Positions 18,649 to 27,060 of a DNA stretch of 64,000 bases are shown one piece after another. The notes below the pieces were generated by a model. That model saw nothing but the letters and a program-made list of their open reading frames with translations. It did not search any database and had not been told where the DNA came from. A program made the translations under genes and the position numbers. The stretch comes from Paludibacteraceae bacterium. Lineage in GTDB: Bacteria; Bacteroidota; Bacteroidia; Bacteroidales; Paludibacteraceae. Location of the stretch: contig JAEEMG010000010.1 of NCBI GenBank assembly GCA_016283095.1, forward strand, positions 17,998-81,997. Reading direction: 5' to 3'. Numbering within the stretch: position 1 is the first letter of the stretch; every line of letters begins with the position of its first letter.

Positions 18649-19281
18649 TTACTGGAAAGTTTTTCCATTATCAAAATAGAGAGGATGGCTTTTGTCCGTT
18701 AGAAACTGTAACTGCAATTCCATTAATTCCGAGTTTACTCCCGTTACTTCCAAGTCTTTATCATATACGACATAGAAGTCAATAGAAAGCATTTGTTCTA
18801 CATCTATGGGTTGTCCCGCAATGGATTGTGCCGCACATTTTGGCTTGATAATGTTATCAAATGTATGCCACAATTGATCGATTGCGTCATTTGCCCTTTG
18901 GATAATAGTCTGATAGTTGGAGGACGTGACATTTGTTTTGAACTCAATAAGACACATCTCTTTATCTGTCAAAAGCATTCCGTCGCACACGCCACCTGTA
19001 ATAACACTTGACCCAGTAAGGATTCGGTGATCAAGTGGCAGCAATGCAATCGTATTGTTGTTTGGATTTGTTGCGACGAAACACTTCGAAGCAAACGCAG
19101 GTGCTACATCTGTCCAATCTGTAAAGCCTAGATTGCCGTCATCATAGACGTAAAGATGCTTAGCGGAACTTTTATCGAAAGCATTAGCCACGCTAATTGC
19201 ACCACAATTTTGTAATGCGGTGCACAACCTGAGATTTGTGATGGCAACAGGCAAATTCCTATTTTGCGAGAGTCTTGGCAT
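18649..19281 (-). CDS. PD-(D/E)XK nuclease-like partner of AAA ATPase
   Basis: A 210-aa protein with a likely PD-(D/E)XK active site: CDGMLLTDKEMCLIEFK gives D100, E113 and K115 with beta-hairpin spacing. A Gln-containing helix (NYQTIIQRANDAIDQLW) follows, as in restriction-type nucleases. The N-terminus (MPRLSQNRNL) overlaps the 3' end of the ATPase gene by 23 bases, indicating coupled translation. I do not recognise the family by name. A nuclease effector controlled by the upstream ATPase is the best inference, by analogy with ATPase-nuclease defence pairs. Confidence 0.6.
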   Translation of the reverse strand: MPRLSQNRNLPVAITNLRLCTALQNCGAISVANAFDKSSAKHLYVYDDGNLGFTDWTDVAPAFASKCFVATNPNNNTIALLPLDHRILTGSSVITGGVCDGMLLTDKEMCLIEFKTNVTSSNYQTIIQRANDAIDQLWHTFDNIIKPKCAAQSIAGQPIDVEQMLSIDFYVVYDKDLEVTGVNSELMELQLQFLTDKSHPLYFDNGKTFQ

Positions 19282-20473
19282 AGCACTGGTATAAAGAGTT
19301 AAATACTCGCATAATGTCGTCCGATGCGGAATCTAATTCATTCTTGGAAATTAATCCAGTTTTTTCATTAATCACAGATTGACAATAGATTTCTTTAACA
19401 GAAGACAGGCGATAAACTGCAATTTCCTCTTCTTTAATTTGATACTTTGCTGGTAAAATGGTCTCTATCTGACTCCTTTGTTCCTCACTCGCATTGGCAT
19501 ACGCCTTGGCACCCATAATCATAGTGTTGATGATCGCCAACGAATATGGACTATGAGTTGTGAATACCAGCATATTCTCGTCAGAGCTTGCATTGTTGTA
19601 AACCAGAGATTTGAGCACTTCCATCTGTGAACGAGGGAAGAGGTTTAATTCTGGCTCTTCAACAATATTTATAAGCTGATTATATCTATTGGCATATGAC
19701 AATTGACGAATCATCATGTCCTTGATACTGTCAGAGTATTCTTCATTTTGCATGATTTCAGCCACTCTTTTTTCCAACTTGTCTTTTTCTTCTTTAGAGA
19801 GTTTGATTTCTTCCTTTCTGGAAATCTTGCTACTCAGATACTCCGAAACCATACACATCGGTAGGGATGATTGTATTCCGCTAGACGCATTGATGAGTCT
19901 TACCTTATAGTCGGTTCCATGTATCCAGCCTATATCATTCAAATTGTCATACTCAAAGCGCAATCCCTCGAAAGGCAGATTATAACCGCTCTGAAAGAAT
20001 TTCTTTGCGTTTACGAACTCGTCAGAGAAAGTCTCACTGGAATCTGGCAGTTCCTTCAAAAGTTTTGACTTATTCTCAGCTACGCTTACAATCGAGCGTT
20101 CTGCAGGAACATACATTACCTTTGAAATTCCTTTTATTTCCTGCTTTTTATCTATTACACGAAAATGTCCATTCTCATACAAAAAATCATATAGTTCTCC
20201 TTCAAATTTGATATATGAGTTTTCGTTATCAATGAAGGAATCTATTCTATGATATGCACACAACATTGTCTTGAACCTATTATATTGTTCAAAGTATGAG
20301 AGTTTATATTTCTTTTGGCTTAATACCTTCTCTAACCATTTGAATGAAGAGAATAGTTTTGCGACACAGCTTTTACCTGTGCCTTGGTCTCCTATGAACA
20401 AGGTGACTTTCTTAAATATAATATCGAGGCCTTTGACGGGACCAAATGATTTTACTATTAAACGTTCGTTCAT
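19259..20473 (-). CDS. AAA (SMC/OLD-like) ATPase
   Basis: A 404-aa ATPase. Walker A GDQGTGKSC lies at residues 28-36. A long helical insert follows, with a signature-like INASSGIQSSLPMC, Walker B region NIVEEPELNLFPRSQ and a His switch VFTTHSPYSLAIIN. The domain plan is that of AAA15/21 or OLD-type ATPases that pair with nucleases in phage defence. It is the first gene of a tight minus-strand series (20473 to 12896), and its end overlaps the PD-(D/E)XK-like gene. The trigger and target are unknown. Confidence 0.8.
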   Translation of the reverse strand: MNERLIVKSFGPVKGLDIIFKKVTLFIGDQGTGKSCVAKLFSSFKWLEKVLSQKKYKLSYFEQYNRFKTMLCAYHRIDSFIDNENSYIKFEGELYDFLYENGHFRVIDKKQEIKGISKVMYVPAERSIVSVAENKSKLLKELPDSSETFSDEFVNAKKFFQSGYNLPFEGLRFEYDNLNDIGWIHGTDYKVRLINASSGIQSSLPMCMVSEYLSSKISRKEEIKLSKEEKDKLEKRVAEIMQNEEYSDSIKDMMIRQLSYANRYNQLINIVEEPELNLFPRSQMEVLKSLVYNNASSDENMLVFTTHSPYSLAIINTMIMGAKAYANASEEQRSQIETILPAKYQIKEEEIAVYRLSSVKEIYCQSVINEKTGLISKNELDSASDDIMRVFNSLYQCYAKTLAK

Positions 20474-20555
20474 ATTTCTTTATTTTTTCTTGTTTATAAA
20501 ACGCTTTTGCCTTATGCAATGACGTGCAATTTCATTTAGCCTACACTAGCAATCA

Positions 20556-20633
20556 CTACTTGTCTATCCTCAACAGTTCGTTTATATCGACTTCAAGGAG
20601 TTCTGCAAGAACCACTCTTCTATGATCATCCAT
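20556..20633 (-). pseudogene. Remnant of an XRE-type HTH regulator C-terminus
   Basis: A 25-codon minus-strand frame reads MDDHRRVVLAELLEVDINEL and then LRIDK before a stop. This resembles the last helix of XRE regulators (LAxLLxVDxxELL). No helix-turn-helix remains upstream, because the sequence runs into the 3' end of the 20626-20976 gene. It is probably a relic of a regulator next to the ATPase operon. Confidence 0.35.
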
Positions 20634-20976
20634 GATATGCACTGATCCCAGTCAAATCCCAAGATAAAAGTCCGGTTATCCAGCATACCACATAGAATGC
20701 GATTAGTGTTGTTGTCGCTACCAGCTTGTTTTTTTCCAGTCTCGTTAATTCCCATATTAAATATGCGATAAGTGCGACCAAAGCGATTGGGGATATTAAT
20801 AATATCGCAAGCCAGTTTAGCTCAAAGTATGACACGATCATTATTATTGGGATGGAAAATCCGGCATATATAGGAACCGAAATTCCACCTGTTTTGCCTT
20901 CTTTTACTCCACTTTTGAGTGCTTCATAATGCACAAAACCTAGAAGTAAACAGAAAAAAATCCAAAATATGACCAT
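20626..20976 (-). CDS. Small integral membrane protein
   Basis: A 116-aa protein with about four hydrophobic segments: VIFWIFFCLLLGFVHY, a GISVPIYAGFSIPIIMIVSY stretch, WLAILLISPIALVALIAYLI and TTLIAFYVVCWITGLL. There is no signal peptidase site and no recognised family. It starts four bases after the stop of the secreted 551-aa gene, so the two are probably co-transcribed. Function unknown. Confidence 0.6.
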   Translation of the reverse strand: MVIFWIFFCLLLGFVHYEALKSGVKEGKTGGISVPIYAGFSIPIIMIVSYFELNWLAILLISPIALVALIAYLIWELTRLEKNKLVATTTLIAFYVVCWITGLLSWDLTGISAYHG

Positions 20977-20980
20977 CTCC

Positions 20981-22636
20981 TTATTTCTTCTTCTTCTTCG
21001 CCATCATCGCCTTCTTCTTGGCAAGTTTGGCTGCTTTTGCTGCCGCAGCTGCTTCGGCTGCCGCTTTCTCTGCCTCTTCTGCTTTCAACACGTTGATTTT
21101 ATCCTGAAGTGGCTCGAAGTAGTATTCCTCTGCCTGGAAGAAGCATGCCTTACATTTGGAATCCTCAATCTCTTTCTTGATCTGCTCTGCAATCGGCTCT
21201 TTCTCTTTTGGATCGCCCTCAAGCAGTTTCTCACACTTGCCTTTGAACACTTTGTCGAAGTATGCCTCTTCGTAACGGTCTCTCAAATCTGATACGCTTG
21301 TCTCCCATTTCGTGTCTTCCACCAATGCCTCCGCGTCGTTGATGGCGTTGAAGTTTGCGATGATCTTGTTTGTCGACGAGATTGTATCCGCGTCTTTCTC
21401 CATAACCATCACATTGACAAGTTTTTCGATTCGTTCTAGTTCCTTGCCATCCTTCAAACTTGCTTTTGCTGCGTTCTGCACATCATTGTAGTGAGCCTTG
21501 AAAGTGTTTTCATAAAGATACTCTTTCTTCAAGTTCTTCATCATGATAGAGTTGAGAAGCTCAGAGTAGTTGTAGATGATAGCAGACGGATTGATGTTGG
21601 TCATTCCTTTAGCCTTGTTCTCTTTGTATCCCTTCACCTCTTTGTCTAAAGAAAGATAATCCTTCAAAAGTTCATTCAGATCATCTTCCTGTGTGAAGAC
21701 GTCGTCGCTGATAAGCTTAGCCGCATAGAGGTTACGTGTTTTCACGATTCTGTCGTTGACGTAGGAATCGTTGATTTGGTTCGGTTTGCGGACATTTGGT
21801 TTGTGGCTGCTCTTATAGTTTACTGCCACGATTATAGGGGCTGTCTTGTTTGCGACATTCTTTCTGATAGTGGCGTAGTCAATATTAGAGTTGTCGTCGA
21901 CGCATTTCTTCAAGGCTGCGTTGGAGAAATTTCTCTCTATATCCTGATTGCTTGGGGCAAACTGGTATAGGCAGATCGAGTAGACTTTGCGGTCGACGTC
22001 AAGTTCGTTGAATAGGGATACTGTGGAATTGAACACATACTGACGCTCTTTCGTTTTGCTTTCCAAAAGTTTACCATACTCCTCTGACACTTTGTTCATG
22101 GCAGAGTAGTCGTTGTTCACCTTGCCTATGTTGGAAAGTTGGCGACAGACGAAATCTGAGATACGCTGTGGCTGTTCCACGTTGATAGCCTCTGCGTAGA
22201 ATTTCATCTCCACAGGGTTAGTGCCGAATGCGTTGAGAGGAATATTGTCGGCGATTCTGATCTTGCCTTGTGTGTTGGCTTTGTTGACGGTCAACTCTTT
22301 GTTCACATAATCCACTGTCAGATTATAAAGAGGATATCTCACGTCCTGTGCGACGGTGGTGCTGGTGATCTGACCTGAGATGAATACGTTTTTGACTTTG
22401 TCTTTCTCCTTACGGCTTGTGTAAATTGTCTCAAGCTGACCTTTGAAGGCTTCAGGATTAAGGATGTATAAATCAGTAGTCAGCATTAACCATCCGTCTT
22501 CAGCAGAAAACTTCTGATCGCCTTTGATTTCGCCGATTTGTTCGCATTTGATAGTCAGTTGCTGTTCTTGCGCGTTTGAAACGACTGCACAGAACATATA
22601 TGATAGAGCTACAATCGCTGTTTTTATTTTTTTCAT
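20981..22636 (-). CDS. Secreted hypothetical protein with Lys/Ala-rich C-terminus
   Basis: A 551-aa protein. ATG 22636 is chosen because it gives a clean signal peptide (MKKIKTAIVALSYMFCAVVS, then NAQ); an upstream in-frame ATG adds 14 poorly fitting residues. The mature part is largely helical with no family I can name. The last 30 residues are an Ala/Lys-rich tail ending in poly-Lys. A minus-strand -7 element TATTTTTG lies at 22676-22683. It is probably periplasmic, with unknown function. Confidence 0.75.
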   Translation of the reverse strand: MKKIKTAIVALSYMFCAVVSNAQEQQLTIKCEQIGEIKGDQKFSAEDGWLMLTTDLYILNPEAFKGQLETIYTSRKEKDKVKNVFISGQITSTTVAQDVRYPLYNLTVDYVNKELTVNKANTQGKIRIADNIPLNAFGTNPVEMKFYAEAINVEQPQRISDFVCRQLSNIGKVNNDYSAMNKVSEEYGKLLESKTKERQYVFNSTVSLFNELDVDRKVYSICLYQFAPSNQDIERNFSNAALKKCVDDNSNIDYATIRKNVANKTAPIIVAVNYKSSHKPNVRKPNQINDSYVNDRIVKTRNLYAAKLISDDVFTQEDDLNELLKDYLSLDKEVKGYKENKAKGMTNINPSAIIYNYSELLNSIMMKNLKKEYLYENTFKAHYNDVQNAAKASLKDGKELERIEKLVNVMVMEKDADTISSTNKIIANFNAINDAEALVEDTKWETSVSDLRDRYEEAYFDKVFKGKCEKLLEGDPKEKEPIAEQIKKEIEDSKCKACFFQAEEYYFEPLQDKINVLKAEEAEKAAAEAAAAAKAAKLAKKKAMMAKKKKK

Positions 22637-22992
22637 CTGGTATTTTTTTTGAAATTTCACAATTCTTTGTTTCAACAAAAATAAGAATTAAAACTGAAAC
22701 ATGAAAAGGAACTGTATAAATATATCAAGTTTTACAAATGTATTTTAATGTCGTGTTTGGAATAAGAAAGCTAAACAGAGTATGAATCTAAACTATACAA
22801 AAACAAAACAGCTTTAATATTGAACAACTTCTTACAAAATGACAAGATATATACCGCATAAATATGCCAAAATGAGGATATTGAGGCACGTTAAACTGAA
22901 ATAATATTCATAATATTTTTGAATTGCTTACATTTTGACTAACTTTGCACGCAGAAGATAGAAATTTGAAAAAATAAAGTAACTAAATAAAT
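22637..22992. other. Divergent intergenic region (356 bases)
   Basis: This AT-rich region carries the leftward promoter (TATTTTTG on the minus strand, 22676-22683) and the rightward korA promoter (-33 TTTG at 22918-22921, -7 TAACTTTG at 22940-22947). I see no gene or structured RNA in the middle. Confidence 0.6.
22918..22947 (+). promoter_or_regulatory. korAB promoter
   Basis: TTTG at 22918-22921, an 18-base spacer and the -7 element TAACTTTG at 22940-22947, in the Bacteroidota pattern. It lies about 45 bases before the korA ATG. Confidence 0.7.
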
Positions 22993-24849
22993 ATGGCAGA
23001 CAACTTGAAAGTAGAAGAATTGGATCAGGTGGTGGTCCGATTCTCAGGCGACTCCGGAGACGGAATGCAGCTTGCTGGAAATATTTTTTCCACTATCTCG
23101 GCCACTGTAGGTAATGGTATTTGTACATTCCCTGACTACCCAGCAGATATTCGTGCCCCACAAGGTTCGTTGACTGGAGTATCTGGATTCCAGGTAAGTA
23201 TCGCATCAGACAAGGCTTTCACTCCTGGAGACAAGTGTGATGTATTGGTTGCAATGAACCCTGCAGCTCTAAAGACACAGTATAAGTTCTGTAAGCCAAC
23301 ATCATCTATCATCATCGACGTCGACAGCTTTAAGAAGGCTGATCTAGAGAAGGCACAGTTTGAGGCTACAGACGCAGCAGGTGCTATCGCAGAGATGGGC
23401 ATCAAGCAGGATGTTATCGAGGTGCCTGTGACTTCAATGGTTAAGGATGTTCTTGCTGATTCAGGAATGGATCCAAAGGCTATGCTTAAGTGTAGAAATA
23501 TGCTTGCTCTTGGTCTTGTTTGCTACATCTTCAACCGTGATCTTTCAATCGCTGAGAAATTCCTTCGCGACAAGTTCTCTGGAAAGAAGGCGGCAATCGC
23601 AGAGAATAACATCAAGGTTATCCACGCAGGATACGACTTCGGTGCTAACACTCATGCATCAGTAAGCCATACATATAATGTAGTATCAAAGCAGACTCCT
23701 GCAAAGAAGGGTCGCTACATGGATATCAACGGAAACAAGGCAACTGCATACGGTCTTATCGCTGCAGCTGAGAAGGCAGGTCTTCGCCTATACCTTGGTT
23801 CTTACCCTATTACTCCAGCAACAGATGTTCTTCACGAGTTGTCAAAGCACAAGTCTCTAGGTGTGACAACAGTTCAGTGTGAGGATGAGATCGCAGGATG
23901 TGCTTCTGCACTTGGTGCTTCATTCGCTGGAGCTCTAGGTGTGACTTCAACTTCAGGTCCTGGTATCTGTTTGAAGAGTGAGGCAATGAACCTTGCTGTT
24001 ATCATGGAACTTCCATTGGTTGTTATCGACGTTCAGCGTGGTGGTCCTGCTACAGGTCTTCCAACAAAGTCAGAGCAGACAGACCTTCTTCAGGTATTGT
24101 TCGGACGTAACGGTGAGACTCCAATGCCAGTTATCGCTGCTACAAGCCCAGCAGACTGTTTCGAATCAGCATACGCAGCATGTAAGATAGCTCTAGAGCA
24201 CATGACTCCTGTAGTGTTCATGAGTGACGCATATATCGCAAACGGTTCAGAGGCATTCAAGCTTCCTAACCTTGCTGAGTATCCAGCAATCAATATTCCA
24301 TACGTTCCAGAGTCAATGAAGGGAACATGGACTCCATACATGAGAGATGAGAGAGATGTAAGATACTGGGCTGTTCCTGGTCGTGAGGGATTCGCTCATA
24401 TCCTTGGTGGTCTTGAGAAGGACAGCAAGACAGGTGCTATCTCAACAAATCCTGAGAACCACGATTTGATGTGCCGTCTTCGTCAGAGCAAGATCGACAA
24501 GATTCCTGTACCAGATGTAGAGGTAGAGGGCGACAAGGATAATGCAGATCTTTTGATCGTAGGCTTCGGTGGAACTTACGGACACCTACACGCAGCTATG
24601 GATGAGATGCGTGCTGCAGGTAAGAAGGTGGCTCTTGCTCACTTCCGTTACATCAACCCATTGCCAAAGAATACAGCTGAGGTATTGAAGAAGTACAAGA
24701 AGGTGGTTGTAGCTGAGCAGAACCTTGGTCAGTTCGCTGCATTCCTTCGTATGAAGGTTGATGGTTTCGCACCAGCACAGTTCAATGAGGTTAAGGGTCA
24801 GCCATTCGTAGTTAGCGAGTTGGTTGCAGCATTTAATAAATTAATTTAA
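22993..24849 (+). CDS. korA: 2-oxoglutarate:ferredoxin oxidoreductase, fused gamma-alpha subunit
   Basis: A 618-aa KorA-type protein with the gamma domain at the N-terminus (VVVRFSGDSGDGMQLAGNIF) and the alpha/pyrimidine-binding domain from about residue 245 (YGLIAAAEKAGLRLYLGSYP, EDEIAGCASALGASFAGALG, TSTSGPGICLKSEAMN). It converts 2-oxoglutarate, CoA and oxidised ferredoxin to succinyl-CoA, usable in either direction in anaerobes. Forms a complex with KorB downstream. Codons are strongly biased, suggesting high expression. The fused gamma-alpha form is usual in Bacteroidota. Confidence 0.95.
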   Translation: MADNLKVEELDQVVVRFSGDSGDGMQLAGNIFSTISATVGNGICTFPDYPADIRAPQGSLTGVSGFQVSIASDKAFTPGDKCDVLVAMNPAALKTQYKFCKPTSSIIIDVDSFKKADLEKAQFEATDAAGAIAEMGIKQDVIEVPVTSMVKDVLADSGMDPKAMLKCRNMLALGLVCYIFNRDLSIAEKFLRDKFSGKKAAIAENNIKVIHAGYDFGANTHASVSHTYNVVSKQTPAKKGRYMDINGNKATAYGLIAAAEKAGLRLYLGSYPITPATDVLHELSKHKSLGVTTVQCEDEIAGCASALGASFAGALGVTSTSGPGICLKSEAMNLAVIMELPLVVIDVQRGGPATGLPTKSEQTDLLQVLFGRNGETPMPVIAATSPADCFESAYAACKIALEHMTPVVFMSDAYIANGSEAFKLPNLAEYPAINIPYVPESMKGTWTPYMRDERDVRYWAVPGREGFAHILGGLEKDSKTGAISTNPENHDLMCRLRQSKIDKIPVPDVEVEGDKDNADLLIVGFGGTYGHLHAAMDEMRAAGKKVALAHFRYINPLPKNTAEVLKKYKKVVVAEQNLGQFAAFLRMKVDGFAPAQFNEVKGQPFVVSELVAAFNKLI

Positions 24850-24883
24850 GAATAAACTTGAGTCAAAGAATGAAAGAAAAGAA

Positions 24884-24914
24884 ATTCTTAACTCTTAATT
24901 CTTAACTCTTAATT
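24884..24914. repeat. Short tandem repeat between korA and korB
   Basis: Two exact copies of a 14-base unit (ATTCTTAACTCTTA) are followed by ATT. This is non-coding and sits just before the korB start. Confidence 0.8.
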
Positions 24915-24924
24915 TTAGATTAAA

Positions 24925-25920
24925 ATGAGCGAATACACAGCTAAAGATTATAAAAAAGGACAGCCACGTTGGTGTCCAGGATGCGGTGACCACTTCTTCT
25001 TGGCGTCGCTTCACAAGGCAATGGCAGAGATTGGCGTTGCTCCACATGATATAGCAGTTATTTCTGGTATCGGTTGTTCAAGCCGTCTGCCTCACTACAT
25101 GGCCACTTACGGTATGAACACAATCCACGGACGTGCCGCTGCGATCGCAACAGGTTGTAAGGTTTCAAACCCTAAGCTAAGCGTATGGCAGGTGAGTGGT
25201 GATGGTGATGGTCTTGCTATCGGTGGTAACCATTTCATCCACGCTAACCGTCGTAACATCGACCTAAAGATGATCCTTCTTAACAACCGTATCTATGGTT
25301 TGACTAAGGGTCAGTACTCTCCAACTTCACCAAGAGGATTCGTCAGCAAGTCGTCTCCTTACGGAACAGTTGAGGATCCATTCCGTCCAGCTGAGCTTTG
25401 CTTCGGTGCAAGAGGTCACTTCTTCGCACGTGCGGTAGCCACAGACGCTGAGGGTACAGTTAATGTTCTAAAGGCAGCTCACGCACATAAGGGTGCTGCT
25501 GTTTGTGAGATCCTTCAGAACTGTGTTATCTTCAACGACGGTACACACGAGGCAGTTTACACTAAGGAAGGTCGCGCAAAGAACGCTATCTACTTGAAGC
25601 ATGGTGAGAAGATGTTGTTCGGTGAGAACAATGAGTTCGGACTAATGCAGGATGGCTTCAATGTGAAGGTTGTTAAACTAGGTGAGAACGGTATTACAGA
25701 GAAGGATATCCTTGTTCACGATGCTCACTGTGAGGACAACACACTTCAGCTAAAGCTTGCTATGATGGATTATCCAGTAGCACTTGGAGTTATTCGTGAT
25801 GTTGAGGCTCCTACTTACGATGATGCTGTAAACGCACAGATCGAGGAGGTTAAGGCTGCTAAGAAGTATCACAATTTCGCAGAACTTCTTGAAACTAATG
25901 ATACTTGGGAGGTTAAGTAA
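24925..25920 (+). CDS. korB: 2-oxoglutarate:ferredoxin oxidoreductase beta subunit
   Basis: A 331-aa thiamine-diphosphate-binding subunit. Cluster-ligand cysteines are visible in RWCPGCGDHFF and GIGCSSRLPHY, and the TPP/Mg motif in GDGDGLAIGGNHFIHANRRN. It pairs with KorA to oxidise 2-oxoglutarate with ferredoxin as acceptor. It is separated from korA by 75 bases that hold only a 14-base tandem repeat, and a terminator follows. Codon bias matches that of korA. Confidence 0.95.
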   Translation: MSEYTAKDYKKGQPRWCPGCGDHFFLASLHKAMAEIGVAPHDIAVISGIGCSSRLPHYMATYGMNTIHGRAAAIATGCKVSNPKLSVWQVSGDGDGLAIGGNHFIHANRRNIDLKMILLNNRIYGLTKGQYSPTSPRGFVSKSSPYGTVEDPFRPAELCFGARGHFFARAVATDAEGTVNVLKAAHAHKGAAVCEILQNCVIFNDGTHEAVYTKEGRAKNAIYLKHGEKMLFGENNEFGLMQDGFNVKVVKLGENGITEKDILVHDAHCEDNTLQLKLAMMDYPVALGVIRDVEAPTYDDAVNAQIEEVKAAKKYHNFAELLETNDTWEVK

Positions 25921-25941
25921 TTAATCTTACCATTATAGATT

Positions 25942-25976
25942 TTAATAGAGACGTGGGAAACTGCGTCTCTATTTTT
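25942..25976 (+). terminator. Terminator after korAB
   Basis: AGAGACG / CGTCTCT hairpin followed by ATTTTTGT. Confidence 0.7.
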
Positions 25977-25997
25977 GTATAATTGGATATGAATAAC

Positions 25998-26064
25998 GGG
26001 CAGATTTCAAATCTGCCCATACAATTATATAATATGTGTCGTAGTGGTGGTTTTCAAACCCACC
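25998..26064. repeat. Paired intergenic hairpins, REP-like
   Basis: Two palindromes lie close together: GGGCAGATTT-C-AAATCTGCCC (25998-26018, perfect 10-bp arms) and GGTGGTTTT-C-AAACCCACC (26046-26064, one mismatch). The paired arrangement resembles repetitive extragenic palindromes or small transposon-associated repeats. Confidence 0.45.
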
Positions 26065-26117
26065 CCAATCTACATCATTCATCATTCCTTATGATTCTTA
26101 TCTCTGTTCTTCTATTG

Positions 26118-26150
26118 TTTGTTTTTTACAATCAATTGTATATCTTTGCA
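26118..26150 (+). promoter_or_regulatory. Promoter-operator of the GNAT operon (copy 1)
   Basis: A 33-base block identical to 27061-27093. It contains TTTG at the -33 end, the inverted repeat ACAAT-CA-ATTGT and the -7 element TATCTTTG (26141-26148). The inverted repeat between the promoter elements suggests an autoregulatory operator, as in toxin-antitoxin operons. Confidence 0.75.
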
Positions 26151-26195
26151 GCGAAATTATATTTAAATAGTAATAAATACAAAAAAATAGTAATT

Positions 26196-26375
26196 ATGGC
26201 AATCGCAATTAGACCGATACCGGTTCTTAAGGGTACCACGGCGGAACGATTTGAGGAAATGGTTGAAAACAACAAACAAACTGCATTTACAGTAATTCCA
26301 GACAATATGCGTCAGGCAGTTCATGCAATGCAAGAGAAATCTAGAAATGTTGTTATCAAAATGCCAAAGCGTTAA
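26196..26375 (+). CDS. Small antitoxin-like protein (59 aa)
   Basis: A 59-aa protein (MAIAIRPIPVLKGTTAERFE at the start, basic VVIKMPKR at the end). The upstream in-frame extension is rejected because it runs through the promoter and the hairpins. It begins 48 bases after the -7 element and ends one base before the acetyltransferase start. Size, order and promoter fit the antitoxin position of a GNAT-toxin operon, but the sequence has no ribbon-helix-helix pattern that I can confirm. Confidence 0.6.
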   Translation: MAIAIRPIPVLKGTTAERFEEMVENNKQTAFTVIPDNMRQAVHAMQEKSRNVVIKMPKR

Positions 26376-26376
26376 T

Positions 26377-26613
26377 ATGTCGAGTTATACGTATGACATA
26401 AATGAACAATGTTTGATTGTTCGACTTACATCAGAATTGGCTACGTTATCTTTTGAATGTGGAAACACTGAAGGTGATAAGGATTTAGAGGATTTTTTCC
26501 ACAATCAAGCTATACATTTTTCTAAAGAAAGACTAGGTCAGACTTATTGTGTAATAGATAATAATGGGGAAGTAGCAGAACTCGTAGCTTTTTTTACTGT
26601 ATCTAATGAATAG
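26377..26613 (+). CDS. GNAT acetyltransferase, N-terminal half (split gene)
   Basis: A 78-aa product starting MSSYTYDINEQ. It contains the segment LEDFFHNQAIHFSKERLGQT typical of the N-terminus of GNAT acetyltransferases/toxins, then stops after VAFFTVSNE. The acetyl-CoA-binding part continues in another frame from 26606. Deleting one A within AATGAATAG (26606-26612) would restore a continuous SNDSIK. The gene is therefore probably frameshifted, or it makes two overlapping polypeptides. Confidence 0.65.
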   Translation: MSSYTYDINEQCLIVRLTSELATLSFECGNTEGDKDLEDFFHNQAIHFSKERLGQTYCVIDNNGEVAELVAFFTVSNE

Positions 26614-27019
26614 TATAAAGACTACATTTATTCCTAAGAAAGCTGTAAATAAGATAGAACGAAAAATTCCAGGACGAAAACATCTTCATACATATCCTGC
26701 AGTACTTATAGGAAGACTTGGAGTAAATAGAAAGTATCAGGGACAAAAATATTTTATCGGTCAACAAATAATCAATTACATAAAGATTTGGTTCTCCGAA
26801 GATGATAACAAAACAGGTTGTCGTTTTCTTGTTGTAGATGCTTATAACAAGCAAAATGTGCTTGATTTTTATGAAAGAAACAAGTTCAAATTCCTATATG
26901 CAGATGAGGAGACGGAACGTGCAGAGCAACATATTCCAAATGATGCCGAAACTATATATACGCGTCATATGTTTCTTGATTTGCTTCACACAGAACTCCT
27001 TGCTATGCCTATAGTATAA
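26606..27019 (+). CDS. GNAT acetyltransferase, C-terminal half (split gene)
   Basis: A 137-aa frame whose ATG overlaps the stop of the N-terminal half. It holds the acetyl-CoA-binding region (YPAVLIGRLGVNRKYQGQKY, where active enzymes usually have a Q/RxxGxG/A loop) and GCRFLVVDAYNKQNVLDFYE. The loop here reads QGQKYFIGQQ, so the second Gly is altered. With the preceding frame it forms one GNAT protein of about 210 aa. In TA systems such proteins acetylate aminoacyl-tRNA. An insertion and a degraded loop suggest loss of function. Confidence 0.65.
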   Translation: MNSIKTTFIPKKAVNKIERKIPGRKHLHTYPAVLIGRLGVNRKYQGQKYFIGQQIINYIKIWFSEDDNKTGCRFLVVDAYNKQNVLDFYERNKFKFLYADEETERAEQHIPNDAETIYTRHMFLDLLHTELLAMPIV

Positions 27020-27060
27020 GTTTAGGAATATTAACTGATGGGTGTTGTTACATTCATCCG

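Noticed and set aside
25983..26195. N-terminal extension of the 59-aa gene to a 130-codon protein
   Set aside because: The extension is encoded by the REP-like hairpins and the promoter, so it cannot be part of the transcript's coding region.
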